A stretch of 64,000 bases of DNA from an uncultured Pelagibacteraceae bacterium. GTDB lineage: Bacteria; Pseudomonadota; Alphaproteobacteria; Pelagibacterales; Pelagibacteraceae. Under the pieces are notes generated by a model, which was given only the letters and a program-made list of their open reading frames with translations, had not been told where the DNA came from and did not search any database. The position numbers and the translations under genes were made by a program. The stretch covers positions 62,001 to 126,000 of the forward strand of contig CACIWZ010000003.1 of assembly GCA_902590505.1 (NCBI GenBank), written 5' to 3'. Below, piece after piece: positions 52,649 to 62,640 of the stretch; the first letter of the stretch is position 1; the number at the start of each line of letters is the position of its first letter.

Positions 52649-54014
52649 TAAGCTTTAGCTTATCTTTGATCATATAAAGAAATATAAGAGAAGGTATTAC
52701 CATTATTGCAGTAATAATAAAAAATATTCCCCAATCTCCATTTAGCCAGTCAACTAATGCTCCTGATGAAGCTGCTAAAGTAGTTCTACCTGCGGTCCCA
52801 ATTGAGGCAAGAAGAGCATATTGAGTTGCAGTATAAGTTCTATCCACGAGCATAGAAATAAAAGCAACAAATGCAACTGTAGCAAAAGCTGCAGCCATAT
52901 CATCAAATATAACTGCGATAGCAAATAATAACTCAGACTTTCCTGACCAAGCTAGTAGCGAAAATAATAGATTTGTAGAAGCCATCATTATTCCAGAAAC
53001 AAACATTGCTTTTATAACACCTGAACGGATCGCAAATAACCCACCCAGTAATGTGAAAATTACAGTTGTTAACCAACCAAGTCCTTTAGAATATAAAGCG
53101 ATATCTGACTTGGTAAACCCTATTTCTTTATAAAAGATAACAGACATTCTACCCAAGAAAGCCTCACCTATTTTAAATAAAAAAACAAATCCTAAAATTG
53201 CTATGGCTATATTAAAGCCATTTTTCTTAAAGAAACTTATCACTGGACCAATTACGGTTCCTGTTAACCATGCAATAACTTTTGTGAATACATTAGAAGA
53301 ACCTAATTTACTCTCAATCATCCTATCAGTCCTCATTTGGTTTTCGGCTCTATTCACTTGCCGAGTCTCATTTACAAACATAAGACCAATATTGCATCCG
53401 ATTATTAGCACTCCCAAAACTAAAAAAGTTATTTGCCAATAATTTTCAAAACCTGCTTGTTGAAAAAACTCAGCTGAATTCAGAGCTACAACTCCACCTA
53501 ATTTATAACCAGTCCACCAACCAACTACTGACATTGCAGCGCCAGCTTGCATTGATTTACCTTCATTTTCACCAATTTGTTCAATTCTTAATGCATCTAC
53601 AGTGATATCTTGTGTTGCTGATGCTATTGCAATGATAAGCCCAATACTGATTACTAAAGCTAAATTTGCAGATGGATTTATTAAACTCCAAAAAATTAAA
53701 CAAATTAAAATTAAGGTTTGCATAGTGATTATCCAACCACGTCTATGGCCCACTTTATCTGTTAACCAAGGAATTTTAATTCTATCAACTAGTGGAGCCC
53801 AAAGATAATTAAAAGCGTATACAGCAAAAATTAAACCAGCCCATCCAATAGTACTTCTACTTAAACCGTCCTCTTTCAACCATAAGCTTAAACTACTTCC
53901 AATTATTACCCATGGAAAACCACTAATTGCTCCAAGCAATAATATTTTTATCATTCTCTGATCAAAATAAATTTTGAAAGCTTCAGTAATAGATTGTTTT
54001 TTATAAATTTCCAT
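52641..54014 (-). CDS. ampG: AmpG-like muropeptide permease (MFS)
   Basis: A 457-residue major facilitator protein with 12 or more helices. LLGAISGFPWVIIGSSLSLWL, the WAPLVDRIKIPWLTDKVGHRRGW cytoplasmic loop, ASATQDITVDALRIEQIGENEGKS and the late FVAFISMLVDRTYTATQYALLAS stretch are all characteristic of AmpG. It imports anhydro-muropeptides released from the cell wall. The overlapping NlpC/P60 gene supports a peptidoglycan-recycling unit. TrkH lies 3 bases upstream on the same strand. Confidence 0.9.
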   Translation of the reverse strand: MEIYKKQSITEAFKIYFDQRMIKILLLGAISGFPWVIIGSSLSLWLKEDGLSRSTIGWAGLIFAVYAFNYLWAPLVDRIKIPWLTDKVGHRRGWIITMQTLILICLIFWSLINPSANLALVISIGLIIAIASATQDITVDALRIEQIGENEGKSMQAGAAMSVVGWWTGYKLGGVVALNSAEFFQQAGFENYWQITFLVLGVLIIGCNIGLMFVNETRQVNRAENQMRTDRMIESKLGSSNVFTKVIAWLTGTVIGPVISFFKKNGFNIAIAILGFVFLFKIGEAFLGRMSVIFYKEIGFTKSDIALYSKGLGWLTTVIFTLLGGLFAIRSGVIKAMFVSGIMMASTNLLFSLLAWSGKSELLFAIAVIFDDMAAAFATVAFVAFISMLVDRTYTATQYALLASIGTAGRTTLAASSGALVDWLNGDWGIFFIITAIMVIPSLIFLYMIKDKLKLND

Positions 54015-54017
54015 TAT

Positions 54018-55466
54018 TTAATTTCTCCAAAAAGAAGGAAAGAATAAAACTAGTACCGCAAAGAGTTCTAGTCTACCTAATAACATTCCAGCTGACAAAA
54101 TCCATTTGGAAATATCTGGTATATCCTTATAATTTCCGTTTGGACCTATAATATCCCCTAGCCCGGGCCCAACATTTGAAATTGAACTTGCTGCACCAGA
54201 AATAGATGTAATAAAATCTAAACCGCTTATAGAGAGCAGCATAGCTATTATCAAAAAAATAAACAAAAAGGTGAAGATAAAGATTATGACTGAATTGATA
54301 AAGTTGTCAGATATTTTTTGATTATTATATTTTGTTATAATTACACTATTAGGAGAGATAAGTTTCTTAATTTGGTTTTTTAAAAAAATTAATAACATCT
54401 GCAATCTAAAAATTTTTATTCCGCATGCCGTAGAGCCTGCACAACCACCGATGAACATTAACAATAAGAAAAATACTAAAGAAAATTTTCCCCACAATCC
54501 GAAATCATCCGTGACATAACCTGTTCCTGATAATATTGAAATCACATTAAAAGAAGAAATTCTTATTTTATCAAATACACTACTTTCATAATTAATAGAT
54601 AAAAGATAAAGAAACATTATTATTATCGAACTAATAAGTAAATAAATTAAACCTTTTATTTGTACATCCTGAAAAAAAACTTTTTTGTTTCCTCTGGCAA
54701 ATTTTAAATAAGATATGAAAGGTATACTTCCTAGAATAATAAAAATGCTCGCTATTATTTCAATATTTGGGTTTTGAAAAAAACCTATAGAGTCATTATG
54801 CGTTGAAAAACCACCGGTAGCAATAGTTGTCATTGCATGACTCAGACTATCAAAAATTGTCATTCCGAAGATCCAATAAAAAAATCCGCACAATAGCGTG
54901 AGAATAATATAGACAGATATTATAATTGCAGCGACTTCAATTGTTCTAGGTAAAATTTTTTCAGTGCTATCAGGCCCTTCCATCTTAAACAATTGCATCC
55001 CACCGACTTTTAATAAAGGTAAAATAGTTATAGCCATGACTACTATTCCAATACCACCTAGCCATTGCATAATTGCTCTCCACAACAAAATACTTTTTGG
55101 ACTATTGTCTAGATCAGAAATTATTGTTGCGCCAGTGGTAGTAATGCCTGACATACTCTCGAAAAATGCTTCACTAAAACTAAAATTTTGAGTAGACAGT
55201 AAAAACGGCAAACTTCCAAATAGCGCAACCATAATCCACGCCAATGACGAAAATAGAAAAGTTTGTCTTAAATTTAATTTAAATTCTTTTTCTAGATTAG
55301 CTAGGATAAATAAAATACCAATGAAAATTGTAACAAATGACGAAGAAATAAAGCTATGACTACCTTCTTCAAAAATTATTTGCAAAGTATAAGGAGCCAA
55401 CATGGAAGCCCCTAAAACTATTAATAATATACCGATTAAAAAAAAGACTGTTTTGTTTGTGGACAT
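54018..55466 (-). CDS. trkH: Trk-type potassium uptake protein TrkH
   Basis: A 482-residue K+ channel-like subunit. The four selectivity-filter loops are visible: MSGITTTGATII (P1), AMTTIATGGFSTH (P2), ISILSGTGYVTDDFG (P3) and SGAASSISNVGPGLG (P4). About ten hydrophobic helices surround them. It takes up K+ at the inner membrane and normally needs the NAD-binding regulator TrkA, which is not in this window. It is first in a tightly packed minus-strand set with ampG, the NlpC/P60 gene and the methyltransferase, and is divergent from lysK. Confidence 0.95.
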   Translation of the reverse strand: MSTNKTVFFLIGILLIVLGASMLAPYTLQIIFEEGSHSFISSSFVTIFIGILFILANLEKEFKLNLRQTFLFSSLAWIMVALFGSLPFLLSTQNFSFSEAFFESMSGITTTGATIISDLDNSPKSILLWRAIMQWLGGIGIVVMAITILPLLKVGGMQLFKMEGPDSTEKILPRTIEVAAIIISVYIILTLLCGFFYWIFGMTIFDSLSHAMTTIATGGFSTHNDSIGFFQNPNIEIIASIFIILGSIPFISYLKFARGNKKVFFQDVQIKGLIYLLISSIIIMFLYLLSINYESSVFDKIRISSFNVISILSGTGYVTDDFGLWGKFSLVFFLLLMFIGGCAGSTACGIKIFRLQMLLIFLKNQIKKLISPNSVIITKYNNQKISDNFINSVIIFIFTFLFIFLIIAMLLSISGLDFITSISGAASSISNVGPGLGDIIGPNGNYKDIPDISKWILSAGMLLGRLELFAVLVLFFPSFWRN

Positions 55467-55559
55467 AAAAATTGAGATTATTTAAATAGTTTTAAAATTC
55501 AACTTAATATCATGCTATTATAACTGTATTTTGCGTATAAAATTTAATAAACCATAATA

Positions 55560-57122
55560 ATGCTTGATAATAACTTAATTCAATCAACTTCATCTTGGCC
55601 TTTTGTTGAAGTGAGAAAACTATTGAAGGATAGAAAAGACATTATAAAAAAAAATAATAAGATTACATTTCAAACAGGATACGGCCCAAGTGGGCTTCCT
55701 CACATTGGGACTTTTGGAGAAGTAGCAAGAACTACAATGATGATTAATGCGCTTAATCATATTCAAGATATAAAGCATGAGCTTATTACTTTTTCTGATG
55801 ATATGGATGGATTAAGAAAAGTCCCAGAAAATATTCCTAATGATGAGTTATTGAGAAAAAATTTAGGAAAACCCTTAACCTCGATTCCTGATCCTTTTAA
55901 AAAGTACAAAAGTTTTGGAGAGCACAACAATGAAATGCTAAAAGAATTTCTCAAAAACTTTAAATTTAAATTTAATTTTAAAAGCTCAACTGAAAATTAC
56001 CAAAAAGGAGTTTTCAATAATTCATTAATGCGAGTTTTAGAAAAATACGAGGAAATAATGAATATTATTTTACCAACTTTGAGACAAGAGAGACGAAAGA
56101 CTTATTGTCCCTTTTTACCTATTTGTCCAAAAACAGGCAAAGTTCTTGAGATACCTTTAATTAGTAAAGATTTAAAAAGTGGAAAAGTTATATTTGAAAA
56201 TGAAGGTAACAAATTTGAGACAAATATTTTAGATGGAAATTGTAAACTTCAATGGAAAGTAGATTGGGCAATGCGGTGGTTTACCTTTGATGTAGATTTT
56301 GAAATGTACGGAAAAGATTTAACTGAAAGCGCTATACTATCAAGTAAGATTTGTAGAACTCTTGGAAAAACCCCACCAAATGGCTTTGCTTACGAATTGT
56401 TTTTAGATGAAAATGGAGAAAAAATTTCTAAGTCGAAAGGTAATGGTATCTCAATAGAGCAATGGTTGAGATATGCTTCTCCCGAAAGTCTAGCTTTATA
56501 CATGTATCCAAATCCGAAAAGAGCTAAGAAACTATATTCTGAAGTCGTACCCAAAACTGTTGATGATTATCTTTTAAACATAGAGAAATATTCGTCTCAA
56601 GAAACAAAGGACAAAATAATAAATCCTGTATGGCACGTTCATAATGGTAAGCCGCCGCAAGAAAAAATTGTTATGCCTTTTTCAATGTTATTAAATTTAG
56701 TTGGCTCTAGTAATGCTGACACAAAGGAAGTGCTTTGGAAATTTATAAATAGGTTTCACAAAGAAATTAATCCTAAGGATCATAAAATTTTAAATCAACT
56801 CACTGAATATGCAATTAATTATTTTAAAGATAAAGTTGAACCTAATAAAAAATATAAAAAACCAAACAGCAGTGAAAAAAAAGCTTTAGAAAATTTAGTG
56901 AGAAAACTAAAGCAACTAGACCAATCGTTAAAGCCAGAAGAAATCCAAACCCAAGTTTATACGGTTGGAAAAGAAAATGGGTATAAAAAAAATTTGAGAG
57001 AATGGTTTAAACTTATTTATGAAGTTGTTTTTGGGGAAGAAAATGGACCAAGAATGGGATTTTTTATTAGTTTTTTTGGACTTAAACAAACAATTGATCT
57101 AATTAATGATAAAATAAAATAA
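55560..57122 (+). CDS. lysK: Lysyl-tRNA synthetase, class I
   Basis: A 520-residue class I LysRS, the archaeal-type enzyme also used by most alphaproteobacteria instead of class II LysS. The HIGH-like motif is in GPSGLPHIGTFGEVAR (about residue 40) and the KMSKS-like motif in GEKISKSKGNGIS (about 290). WKVDWAMRWFTFDVDFEMYGKD and the C-terminal alpha-helix cage (NGYKKNLREWFKLIYEVVFG) fit. It charges tRNA-Lys. The stop shares one base with the pyrD start. Confidence 0.96.
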   Translation: MLDNNLIQSTSSWPFVEVRKLLKDRKDIIKKNNKITFQTGYGPSGLPHIGTFGEVARTTMMINALNHIQDIKHELITFSDDMDGLRKVPENIPNDELLRKNLGKPLTSIPDPFKKYKSFGEHNNEMLKEFLKNFKFKFNFKSSTENYQKGVFNNSLMRVLEKYEEIMNIILPTLRQERRKTYCPFLPICPKTGKVLEIPLISKDLKSGKVIFENEGNKFETNILDGNCKLQWKVDWAMRWFTFDVDFEMYGKDLTESAILSSKICRTLGKTPPNGFAYELFLDENGEKISKSKGNGISIEQWLRYASPESLALYMYPNPKRAKKLYSEVVPKTVDDYLLNIEKYSSQETKDKIINPVWHVHNGKPPQEKIVMPFSMLLNLVGSSNADTKEVLWKFINRFHKEINPKDHKILNQLTEYAINYFKDKVEPNKKYKKPNSSEKKALENLVRKLKQLDQSLKPEEIQTQVYTVGKENGYKKNLREWFKLIYEVVFGEENGPRMGFFISFFGLKQTIDLINDKIK

Positions 57123-58168
57123 TGTATTCAATATTTAAACCGTATATCTTTTCGTTAGATCCTGAAATTGCACATGATTTAGCAATTAAATCCTTGAAAT
57201 TTAATGTTTTACCTAAAAGTATTTTTAATGTGCAAGGCGAAGAACAATTAGAAACAAATTTATTAAATGAAAGAATTCCTAACCCGATTGGTCTTGCTGC
57301 TGGATTTGATAAGAGCGCAGAAGTCTATAACTCTTTATTTAAACTTGGATATGGATTTGTTGAAGTAGGGACTATAACTCCAAAAAGACAACTTGGTAAT
57401 TCAAAGCCAAGAGTTTTTAGATTGGAAAAAGATCGAGCCCTTATAAATCGTCTTGGCTTTAATAATCATGGTTCAGAAATTGTATCTAAAAGAATATCTG
57501 ATAACCTTCCAAGTGGTTTTTTAGGTATCAACATTGGTCCAAATAAAGATACTAAAAATAAAGATGAAGATTATTTTATATGTTTATCAAGACTTTCATC
57601 TTTTGCAGGGTATATAACAATAAATATATCTTCTCCTAATACCGAAGGTTTAAGAAATTTTCATGAAAAGAAAGCTCTAGAAAAACTTCTTCTTGGATTA
57701 AATAAAATTAAAAAAGATAAAAATATAGTTAAACCTTTAGTAGTAAAAATATCTCCAGATATAAAAGATAATGAAATTAGTATTATAATTGAATTAATTT
57801 TGAAACATAAAATTGAAGGTATAATTGTATCAAATACAACAGACTCTCACCGCGAAAAATTATCAGACATTCAGAAAAATGAAAAAGGAGGTTTGTCAGG
57901 CCAACCTCTAAAAGATCTTTCAACAAAGTTGATAAAAAAATTTTATAGAGAAACAAAAGGTAAAATTCAAATTATTGGAGTTGGAGGAGTTGACTCAGGT
58001 TATGCAGCCTTTGAAAAAATATGTGCTGGAGCTGATGCAGTCCAGTTATACACTGGTATGGTTTATAAAGGTCCAGGGATAGTAAAAGAGATGAAAAAAG
58101 AGTTAATTGCAATTTTAAAAAAAGAAAAATTGAAAAATATAAGTGAAGCAGTCGGAATTAATGCTTGA
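57122..58168 (+). CDS. pyrD: Dihydroorotate dehydrogenase (quinone), class 2
   Basis: A 348-residue FMN enzyme. The N-terminal membrane-associating helix and YSIFKPYIFSLDPEIAHDLA precede the TIM barrel. Key motifs are NPIGLAAGFDKSAEVYN, GFVEVGTITPKRQLGN, FNNHG, TINISSPNTEGLRNFH (near the catalytic Ser), VVKISPD, VSNTTDS, and GVGGVDSGYAAFEKICAGADAVQLYTGM, which binds the FMN phosphate. It oxidises dihydroorotate to orotate in pyrimidine synthesis and passes electrons to quinone. The stop codon lies within the -35 element of the rpmB promoter. Confidence 0.97.
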   Translation: MYSIFKPYIFSLDPEIAHDLAIKSLKFNVLPKSIFNVQGEEQLETNLLNERIPNPIGLAAGFDKSAEVYNSLFKLGYGFVEVGTITPKRQLGNSKPRVFRLEKDRALINRLGFNNHGSEIVSKRISDNLPSGFLGINIGPNKDTKNKDEDYFICLSRLSSFAGYITINISSPNTEGLRNFHEKKALEKLLLGLNKIKKDKNIVKPLVVKISPDIKDNEISIIIELILKHKIEGIIVSNTTDSHREKLSDIQKNEKGGLSGQPLKDLSTKLIKKFYRETKGKIQIIGVGGVDSGYAAFEKICAGADAVQLYTGMVYKGPGIVKEMKKELIAILKKEKLKNISEAVGINA

Positions 58169-58193
58169 CGGGTCGTAAGACTACTTTTATATA
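58165..58193 (+). promoter_or_regulatory. Promoter for rpmB
   Basis: TTGACG (58165-58170) and TATATA (58188-58193) are separated by 17 bases. The -35 includes the pyrD stop codon TGA. Transcription would start about ten bases before the rpmB ATG at 58210. It is one of the best sigma70-like matches in the window. Confidence 0.65.
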
Positions 58194-58209
58194 GCGTTAG
58201 GAAAATTTT

Positions 58210-58488
58210 ATGTCAAAAAGATGCGAGTTAACAGGAATATCACCTTTGAAAGGCCACAACGTAAGTCACGCAAAAAATAAAACTAAGAGAAGATTTTTGC
58301 CTAATCTAAAAAAAGTTATCTTCAGAAGTGATGTGCTGAAAAAAGATATAAAATTAAATGTTGCTAATGCAGCTTTGAGAACGGTTGATTTTAAAGGTGG
58401 ATTAGATAAATTTCTTAAGACTGCAAAAAACGCTAATTTGTCAAAGAAAGTAAAAAAAATCAAAGCCTCTATATCAGCAAAATTATAA
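58210..58488 (+). CDS. rpmB: 50S ribosomal protein bL28
   Basis: A 92-residue ribosomal protein: MSKRCELTGISPLKGHNVSH, KTKRRFLPNLKKVIFRSDVL and NAALRTVDFKGGLDKFLKTA match bL28 of alphaproteobacteria, including their longer C-terminus. It has its own promoter inside the end of pyrD. It is followed one base later by the YhhQ-like transporter. Confidence 0.97.
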   Translation: MSKRCELTGISPLKGHNVSHAKNKTKRRFLPNLKKVIFRSDVLKKDIKLNVANAALRTVDFKGGLDKFLKTAKNANLSKKVKKIKASISAKL

Positions 58489-58489
58489 T

Positions 58490-59065
58490 ATGAATTTATA
58501 TTACAAACTGTCAATATTGATGGGAGTTGTAGTTGTAGTTTCTAATTATCTGGTCCAATTCCCTGTACAGCTGATGGGTTTGAACGAAATTTTAACATAT
58601 GGTGCTTTTAGTTATCCTGTTACATTTTTAATAACTGACTTAGCAAACCGTGCATATGGAAAAGCGGTAGCAAAAAAAGTTGTGTATGTAGGGTTTGTAA
58701 TTGGAATATTGCTTACGTTGTTTGTCTCAACTAATTTTGAAGATATAATTTCAATTAGAATTGCTATTGGATCAGGTGTAGCATTCTTTGTTGCACAAAA
58801 TTTAGATATTCAGATTTTTGATCAATTAAGGAAAAAAAGCTGGTTCGTAGCTCCACTATACTCATCTACTTTTGGATCATTAACGGATACTTTTTTATTT
58901 TTCTCAATATCATTTTATGCAACTGGAATTCCTTGGATAACATTAGCTCTAGGGGACCTGGCTGTTAAATTAATGATCACACTTGTAATGCTGATTCCTT
59001 TTAAATTTTTAATATTAAAAATTAGGGATTATACCGATACTTCTTCTTCTAAGTTTAAAGTTTAG
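58490..59065 (+). CDS. Queuosine precursor transporter (YhhQ/VUT family)
   Basis: A 191-residue membrane protein with six helices. [26 protein letters not shown] is the family's signature region, followed by [26 protein letters not shown] and [21 protein letters not shown]. YhhQ imports preQ0/preQ1 or queuine for tRNA modification. No other queuosine gene is in the window. It follows rpmB by one base and its last 4 bases overlap the convergent cobT. Confidence 0.9.
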   Translation: MNLYYKLSILMGVVVVVSNYLVQFPVQLMGLNEILTYGAFSYPVTFLITDLANRAYGKAVAKKVVYVGFVIGILLTLFVSTNFEDIISIRIAIGSGVAFFVAQNLDIQIFDQLRKKSWFVAPLYSSTFGSLTDTFLFFSISFYATGIPWITLALGDLAVKLMITLVMLIPFKFLILKIRDYTDTSSSKFKV

Positions 59066-60861
59066 TGTATAGTTTTTTTATTTTTTTCTACAAATAATTC
59101 AGTTAATTGATTTATCATTACATCTCCTAAATCTTGGACATCTGTAATTTTAACTGCTCTATTATAATATCTTGTCACATCGTGACCTATACCTATCGCT
59201 AACAATTCAATATTTGATTTACTCTCAATCCACTTAACAGTTTTCTTTAAATTAGTTTCTAAATAGTCGCTTGTATTAGTAGATAATGTAGAGTCATCTA
59301 CAGGAGCACCGTCAGATATAACCATTAAAATTTTTCTATCCTCTTTTCTTTTATTCATTTTGTTGAAAGCCCATTTTAAAGCTTCCCCGTCAATATTCTC
59401 TTTTAATAAGCCTTCTTTCAACATTAAGCCCATATTATTTTTTGCTTGTCTCCATTGTGTATCTGCCGATTTATAAATAATGTGTCTTAAATCATTTAGT
59501 CTTCCAGGTAACACTGGCTTATTATTTTTCATCCATTTCTCTCTTGAAGAACCACCTTTCCAATGTTTGGTTGTAAATCCTAGTATCTCCACTTTAACCA
59601 TACATCTTTCTAAAGTTCTTGAGAGAATATCAGCGCAAATAGCTGCGACTGATATAGGTTTACCTCTCATAGAACCTGAATTATCTATAAGTATTGTGAC
59701 TAAAGTATCTTTAAATTCAATATCTTTTTCTTTTTTAAATGATAGTGAGTTAAAGGGATCCATAATTATCCTAGGAAGTTTTGAAGTATCTAATAACCCC
59801 TCTTCCAAGTCAAAATTCCAAGATCTATTTTGTTTTGCTAATAATTTTCTTTGTAATTTATTTGCTAATTTAGATATAAAGCTTTTTAGTTGATGGAGTT
59901 GTTGATCTAAGTTTTTTCTAAGCCTTGATAGTTCATCAGCACTTTCTAGTTCTTCAGCTTTAATAATTTCATCAAATTCTTCTGTATAAGTTTTATATTT
60001 CAGGTCTCCGAAATTCGTTTTCGCACTTTTTTTTAGCTCTGGCCTTGAACTATCCTCTATTTCTAATTCTTCATCTGCAATATCTGTATCTTTTGCCTCG
60101 TTCTCTAAATCTGGAACACCACTGTCTATAGACATTTCCTCATTTTTCTCATCTTTTTCTTTGGTTTTTTGTTCTTGATTCTGAGGTTTTGACTGCTTAT
60201 CGTCATTATCATTTTCTTCGTCTCTTTTCTCTTCTTGATTAATATTTTCATCTAAACTCATATCAGTTATCATTTTTGAAACTAAGGAATTAAATTTCTC
60301 TTGATCTAGGGCTAAATCTTTAAGTTCGTTTATTCTATTTTTTAATTGATCATTTAGATCTTTTTTAAAAGGTTTTAATCTTTTATCAATTTGACTTTCG
60401 TTTTTGAAATTAAGAAATTTTACCCTTAGATAATTCTCGAAAGACTCAACAATTTTATCTTCGCTACTTTTAAGGTCTAAACCAGATAATCTTTTATAAT
60501 AGTATTTTTCGATATTTTTTTTTACACCCTTAAAATAGCTTGTCCCAATTTTTTCACATCTTATCTTCTCAGAAATACTATAAAGCTTTTTTGAAATATT
60601 TCCTTCCGGCTCATATTTCTTTAAAGTTTTCACATTTGAAAATCTTAAATTTAATGATTTGGAGTCAGCAATTGCCCTTATTTTTTCATAGTTTAATTTA
60701 TTGCTACCTTGTTCCAAATCAGGCAATCTTAAAGAATTTTTAGATGATTTTATTGCTTGGTTTCCAAAAGAAATCTCTATCTCTTGAGAATTGGATAATG
60801 ACCTTACAGTAGAACTAATTGCTGTTTTAAAATCTTCCAGTTTTTCTTTCTTATTTTCCAC
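59062..60861 (-). CDS. cobT: CobT-like cobaltochelatase subunit (VWA protein)
   Basis: A 599-residue protein. A basic N-terminal region is followed by a very acidic Asp/Glu linker (about residues 210-270) and a C-terminal von Willebrand A domain with the metal-ion site [15 protein letters not shown], plus [16 protein letters not shown]. The track start at 60906 is a TTG inside cobS. I prefer the GTG at 60861 ([20 protein letters not shown]), one base after the cobS stop. With CobS (AAA+ ATPase) it forms the chaperone-like ring that drives CobN in late cobalt insertion into cobalamin precursors. No CobN or other cob gene is visible nearby. Confidence 0.9.
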   Translation of the reverse strand: MENKKEKLEDFKTAISSTVRSLSNSQEIEISFGNQAIKSSKNSLRLPDLEQGSNKLNYEKIRAIADSKSLNLRFSNVKTLKKYEPEGNISKKLYSISEKIRCEKIGTSYFKGVKKNIEKYYYKRLSGLDLKSSEDKIVESFENYLRVKFLNFKNESQIDKRLKPFKKDLNDQLKNRINELKDLALDQEKFNSLVSKMITDMSLDENINQEEKRDEENDNDDKQSKPQNQEQKTKEKDEKNEEMSIDSGVPDLENEAKDTDIADEELEIEDSSRPELKKSAKTNFGDLKYKTYTEEFDEIIKAEELESADELSRLRKNLDQQLHQLKSFISKLANKLQRKLLAKQNRSWNFDLEEGLLDTSKLPRIIMDPFNSLSFKKEKDIEFKDTLVTILIDNSGSMRGKPISVAAICADILSRTLERCMVKVEILGFTTKHWKGGSSREKWMKNNKPVLPGRLNDLRHIIYKSADTQWRQAKNNMGLMLKEGLLKENIDGEALKWAFNKMNKRKEDRKILMVISDGAPVDDSTLSTNTSDYLETNLKKTVKWIESKSNIELLAIGIGHDVTRYYNRAVKITDVQDLGDVMINQLTELFVEKNKKTIH

Positions 60862-60862
60862 T

Positions 60863-61840
60863 TTATATTGAGACGTTAATTGAAGACTCAGGCAGATCCT
60901 CGCCAAAACATCTTTGATAATATTCGGATATGATTTTTTTTTCTAAATCATCACATTTATTGAGAAATGTAATCCTAAAAGCATAACCTTTATCTTTAAA
61001 AATATCTGTATTTTCAGCCCAATGTAGTACCGTTCTAGGACTCATTACAGTTGATATGTCTCCATTAATAAATCCTTTTCTTGTTAAGTCCGCAACTTTT
61101 ATCATATTAGATAATAACTCTTTCCCTTCTTTGTTATTAAAAATTTTGTTTTTGGCTAAAACTATTTCTAATTCTTTTTCAAAAGAGAGATAATTTAAAG
61201 TTGAAACTATATTCCATCTGTCCATTTGACCTTGGTTGATTTGTTGAGTTCCGTGATAAAGCCCTGTTGTATCTCCTAAACCAACAGTGTTTGTAGTTGC
61301 AAATATTCTAAAAAAATCGTGCTGCTCTAAAATTTTGTTCTTATCTAATAAAGTGAAATTGCCCTCGCTTTCAAGAACTCTTTGAATTACAAACATTACA
61401 TCAGGTCTACCCGCGTCATACTCATCAAACACTAAAGCAACTGGATTTTGAATTGACCATGGTAGAATTCCTTCTTTAAATTCAGTAACTTGTTTACCAT
61501 CTTTTAAAACTATTGCATCCTTACCTATTAAGTCAATTCTACTGATATGGCTGTCCAAGTTAACTCTAATGCATGGCCAATTTAATCTGGCAGCAACCTG
61601 TTCTATGTGAGTGGACTTTCCAGTTCCATGATATCCTTGTATCAAAACTCGTTTGTTAAAAGAAAATCCAGCAAGGATTGCTAATGTAGTATCTTTATCA
61701 AATTTATAATCAGGATCTATTTTTGGAACATATTCATTCTTTTTTGAGAAAGCTCCAACTTTCATATCGCTGTCAAAACCAAAAGTCTGTTTAACAGATA
61801 ACTTAATGTCAGGTTTTTGCAATAATTGCTCTGAATTCAT
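60863..61840 (-). CDS. cobS: CobS-like AAA+ ATPase of cobaltochelatase
   Basis: A 325-residue MoxR-type AAA+ protein. Walker A is [19 protein letters not shown] (about residue 65), Walker [18 protein letters not shown] (about 135), and sensor 1 [13 protein letters not shown] (about 180). The N-terminal ~40 residues ([20 protein letters not shown]) are typical of CobS. Its ATG overlaps the J-protein stop and cobT follows by one base, so the three genes make a single translational unit. Confidence 0.95.
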   Translation of the reverse strand: MNSEQLLQKPDIKLSVKQTFGFDSDMKVGAFSKKNEYVPKIDPDYKFDKDTTLAILAGFSFNKRVLIQGYHGTGKSTHIEQVAARLNWPCIRVNLDSHISRIDLIGKDAIVLKDGKQVTEFKEGILPWSIQNPVALVFDEYDAGRPDVMFVIQRVLESEGNFTLLDKNKILEQHDFFRIFATTNTVGLGDTTGLYHGTQQINQGQMDRWNIVSTLNYLSFEKELEIVLAKNKIFNNKEGKELLSNMIKVADLTRKGFINGDISTVMSPRTVLHWAENTDIFKDKGYAFRITFLNKCDDLEKKIISEYYQRCFGEDLPESSINVSI

Positions 61841-62352
61841 TTTTTTCCTAAAGTTTTTTTTAATTGACTATAAGCTAAAGTAATTTTTTTTAATTTATCT
61901 TCAAATTTCTTATCGCCTTGATTTTTATCAGGATGATATTTTTTTACAAGCTCTTTAAATTTTGAGTGTATTTGTTCCCATTTTACATCATCATTTAACT
62001 CCATAACGGTTAAGGCGTCCCTATCTGTTTGTGAAACTTTTGTTTTTTTAAAATCTTTGAAATTCGAGCCATTGAAAATATTCATTTTATCGTCAAGTGC
62101 GTTATTCCACAAAATATTAAAAAAATTATCAGAAGACCCGAATTTCTTAGTAGTTTTGTGCCAGGTCAAATCAGACTTAATAAAGAACTCTATTTCATGG
62201 TCGTTCATATTTTCAAAATAATTCCAATTTTTGTTGAATTCTTTTATATGATTAAGGCATAGCAGCCTATATTTTTTGCTGTTATCCTTTTCAATAGGTG
62301 CTTTATAAGCTCCAATCTCTTTACAGTTTTTCCAATCACAAATTATTTTCAT
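61837..62352 (-). CDS. DnaJ-domain protein
   Basis: A 171-residue protein. The last ~65 residues form a J domain with HPD in [26 protein letters not shown]. The N-terminal part contains possible metal ligands [10 protein letters not shown] and [11 protein letters not shown], a Cys/His set like a small zinc finger. It starts a minus-strand operon with cobS and cobT, a common arrangement in alphaproteobacteria. It might recruit DnaK to the CobS/CobT complex, which is inference. Confidence 0.88.
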   Translation of the reverse strand: MKIICDWKNCKEIGAYKAPIEKDNSKKYRLLCLNHIKEFNKNWNYFENMNDHEIEFFIKSDLTWHKTTKKFGSSDNFFNILWNNALDDKMNIFNGSNFKDFKKTKVSQTDRDALTVMELNDDVKWEQIHSKFKELVKKYHPDKNQGDKKFEDKLKKITLAYSQLKKTLGKK

Positions 62353-62382
62353 TAATTAATTCTATATAGTAAAATTTAAATA

Positions 62383-62640
62383 ATGAAAAATTATTTTGAA
62401 GAAATTGAGAAAAAACTTAGAATGCAAGTAAAGTTTGAAAGCTTAGAGATTGTTGATAATTCACATAAACATAAAGGCCACAAGTTTTTTTCAGAAGAAA
62501 AATTTCATCTTCATTTAAAAATTAAATCTTTATATCTAAGTTCTATCTCTAGATTAAGTGCTCAAAAGTTAATCATGAAAGTTCTTAAAGATGATCTAAA
62601 ATCAAGAATTCATGCTTTAGAAATTAGTATCGAGCAATAA
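62383..62640 (+). CDS. BolA-family protein
   Basis: An 85-residue BolA/IbaG-type protein: MKNYFEEIEKKLRMQVK, LEIVDNSHKHKGH with the conserved His residues, FHLHLKIKSLYLSSISRL and the C-terminal IHALEISIEQ. It normally pairs with a monothiol glutaredoxin to bind or deliver a [2Fe-2S] cluster. It is divergent from the J-protein gene with only 30 bases between, and its last 17 bases overlap the end of aroB. Confidence 0.93.
   Translation: MKNYFEEIEKKLRMQVKFESLEIVDNSHKHKGHKFFSEEKFHLHLKIKSLYLSSISRLSAQKLIMKVLKDDLKSRIHALEISIEQ

Noticed and set aside
60862-60906. TTG start of cobT inside cobS
   Set aside because: GTG at 60861 gives a family-like N-terminus one base after the cobS stop; the extra residues are out-of-frame cobS sequence.
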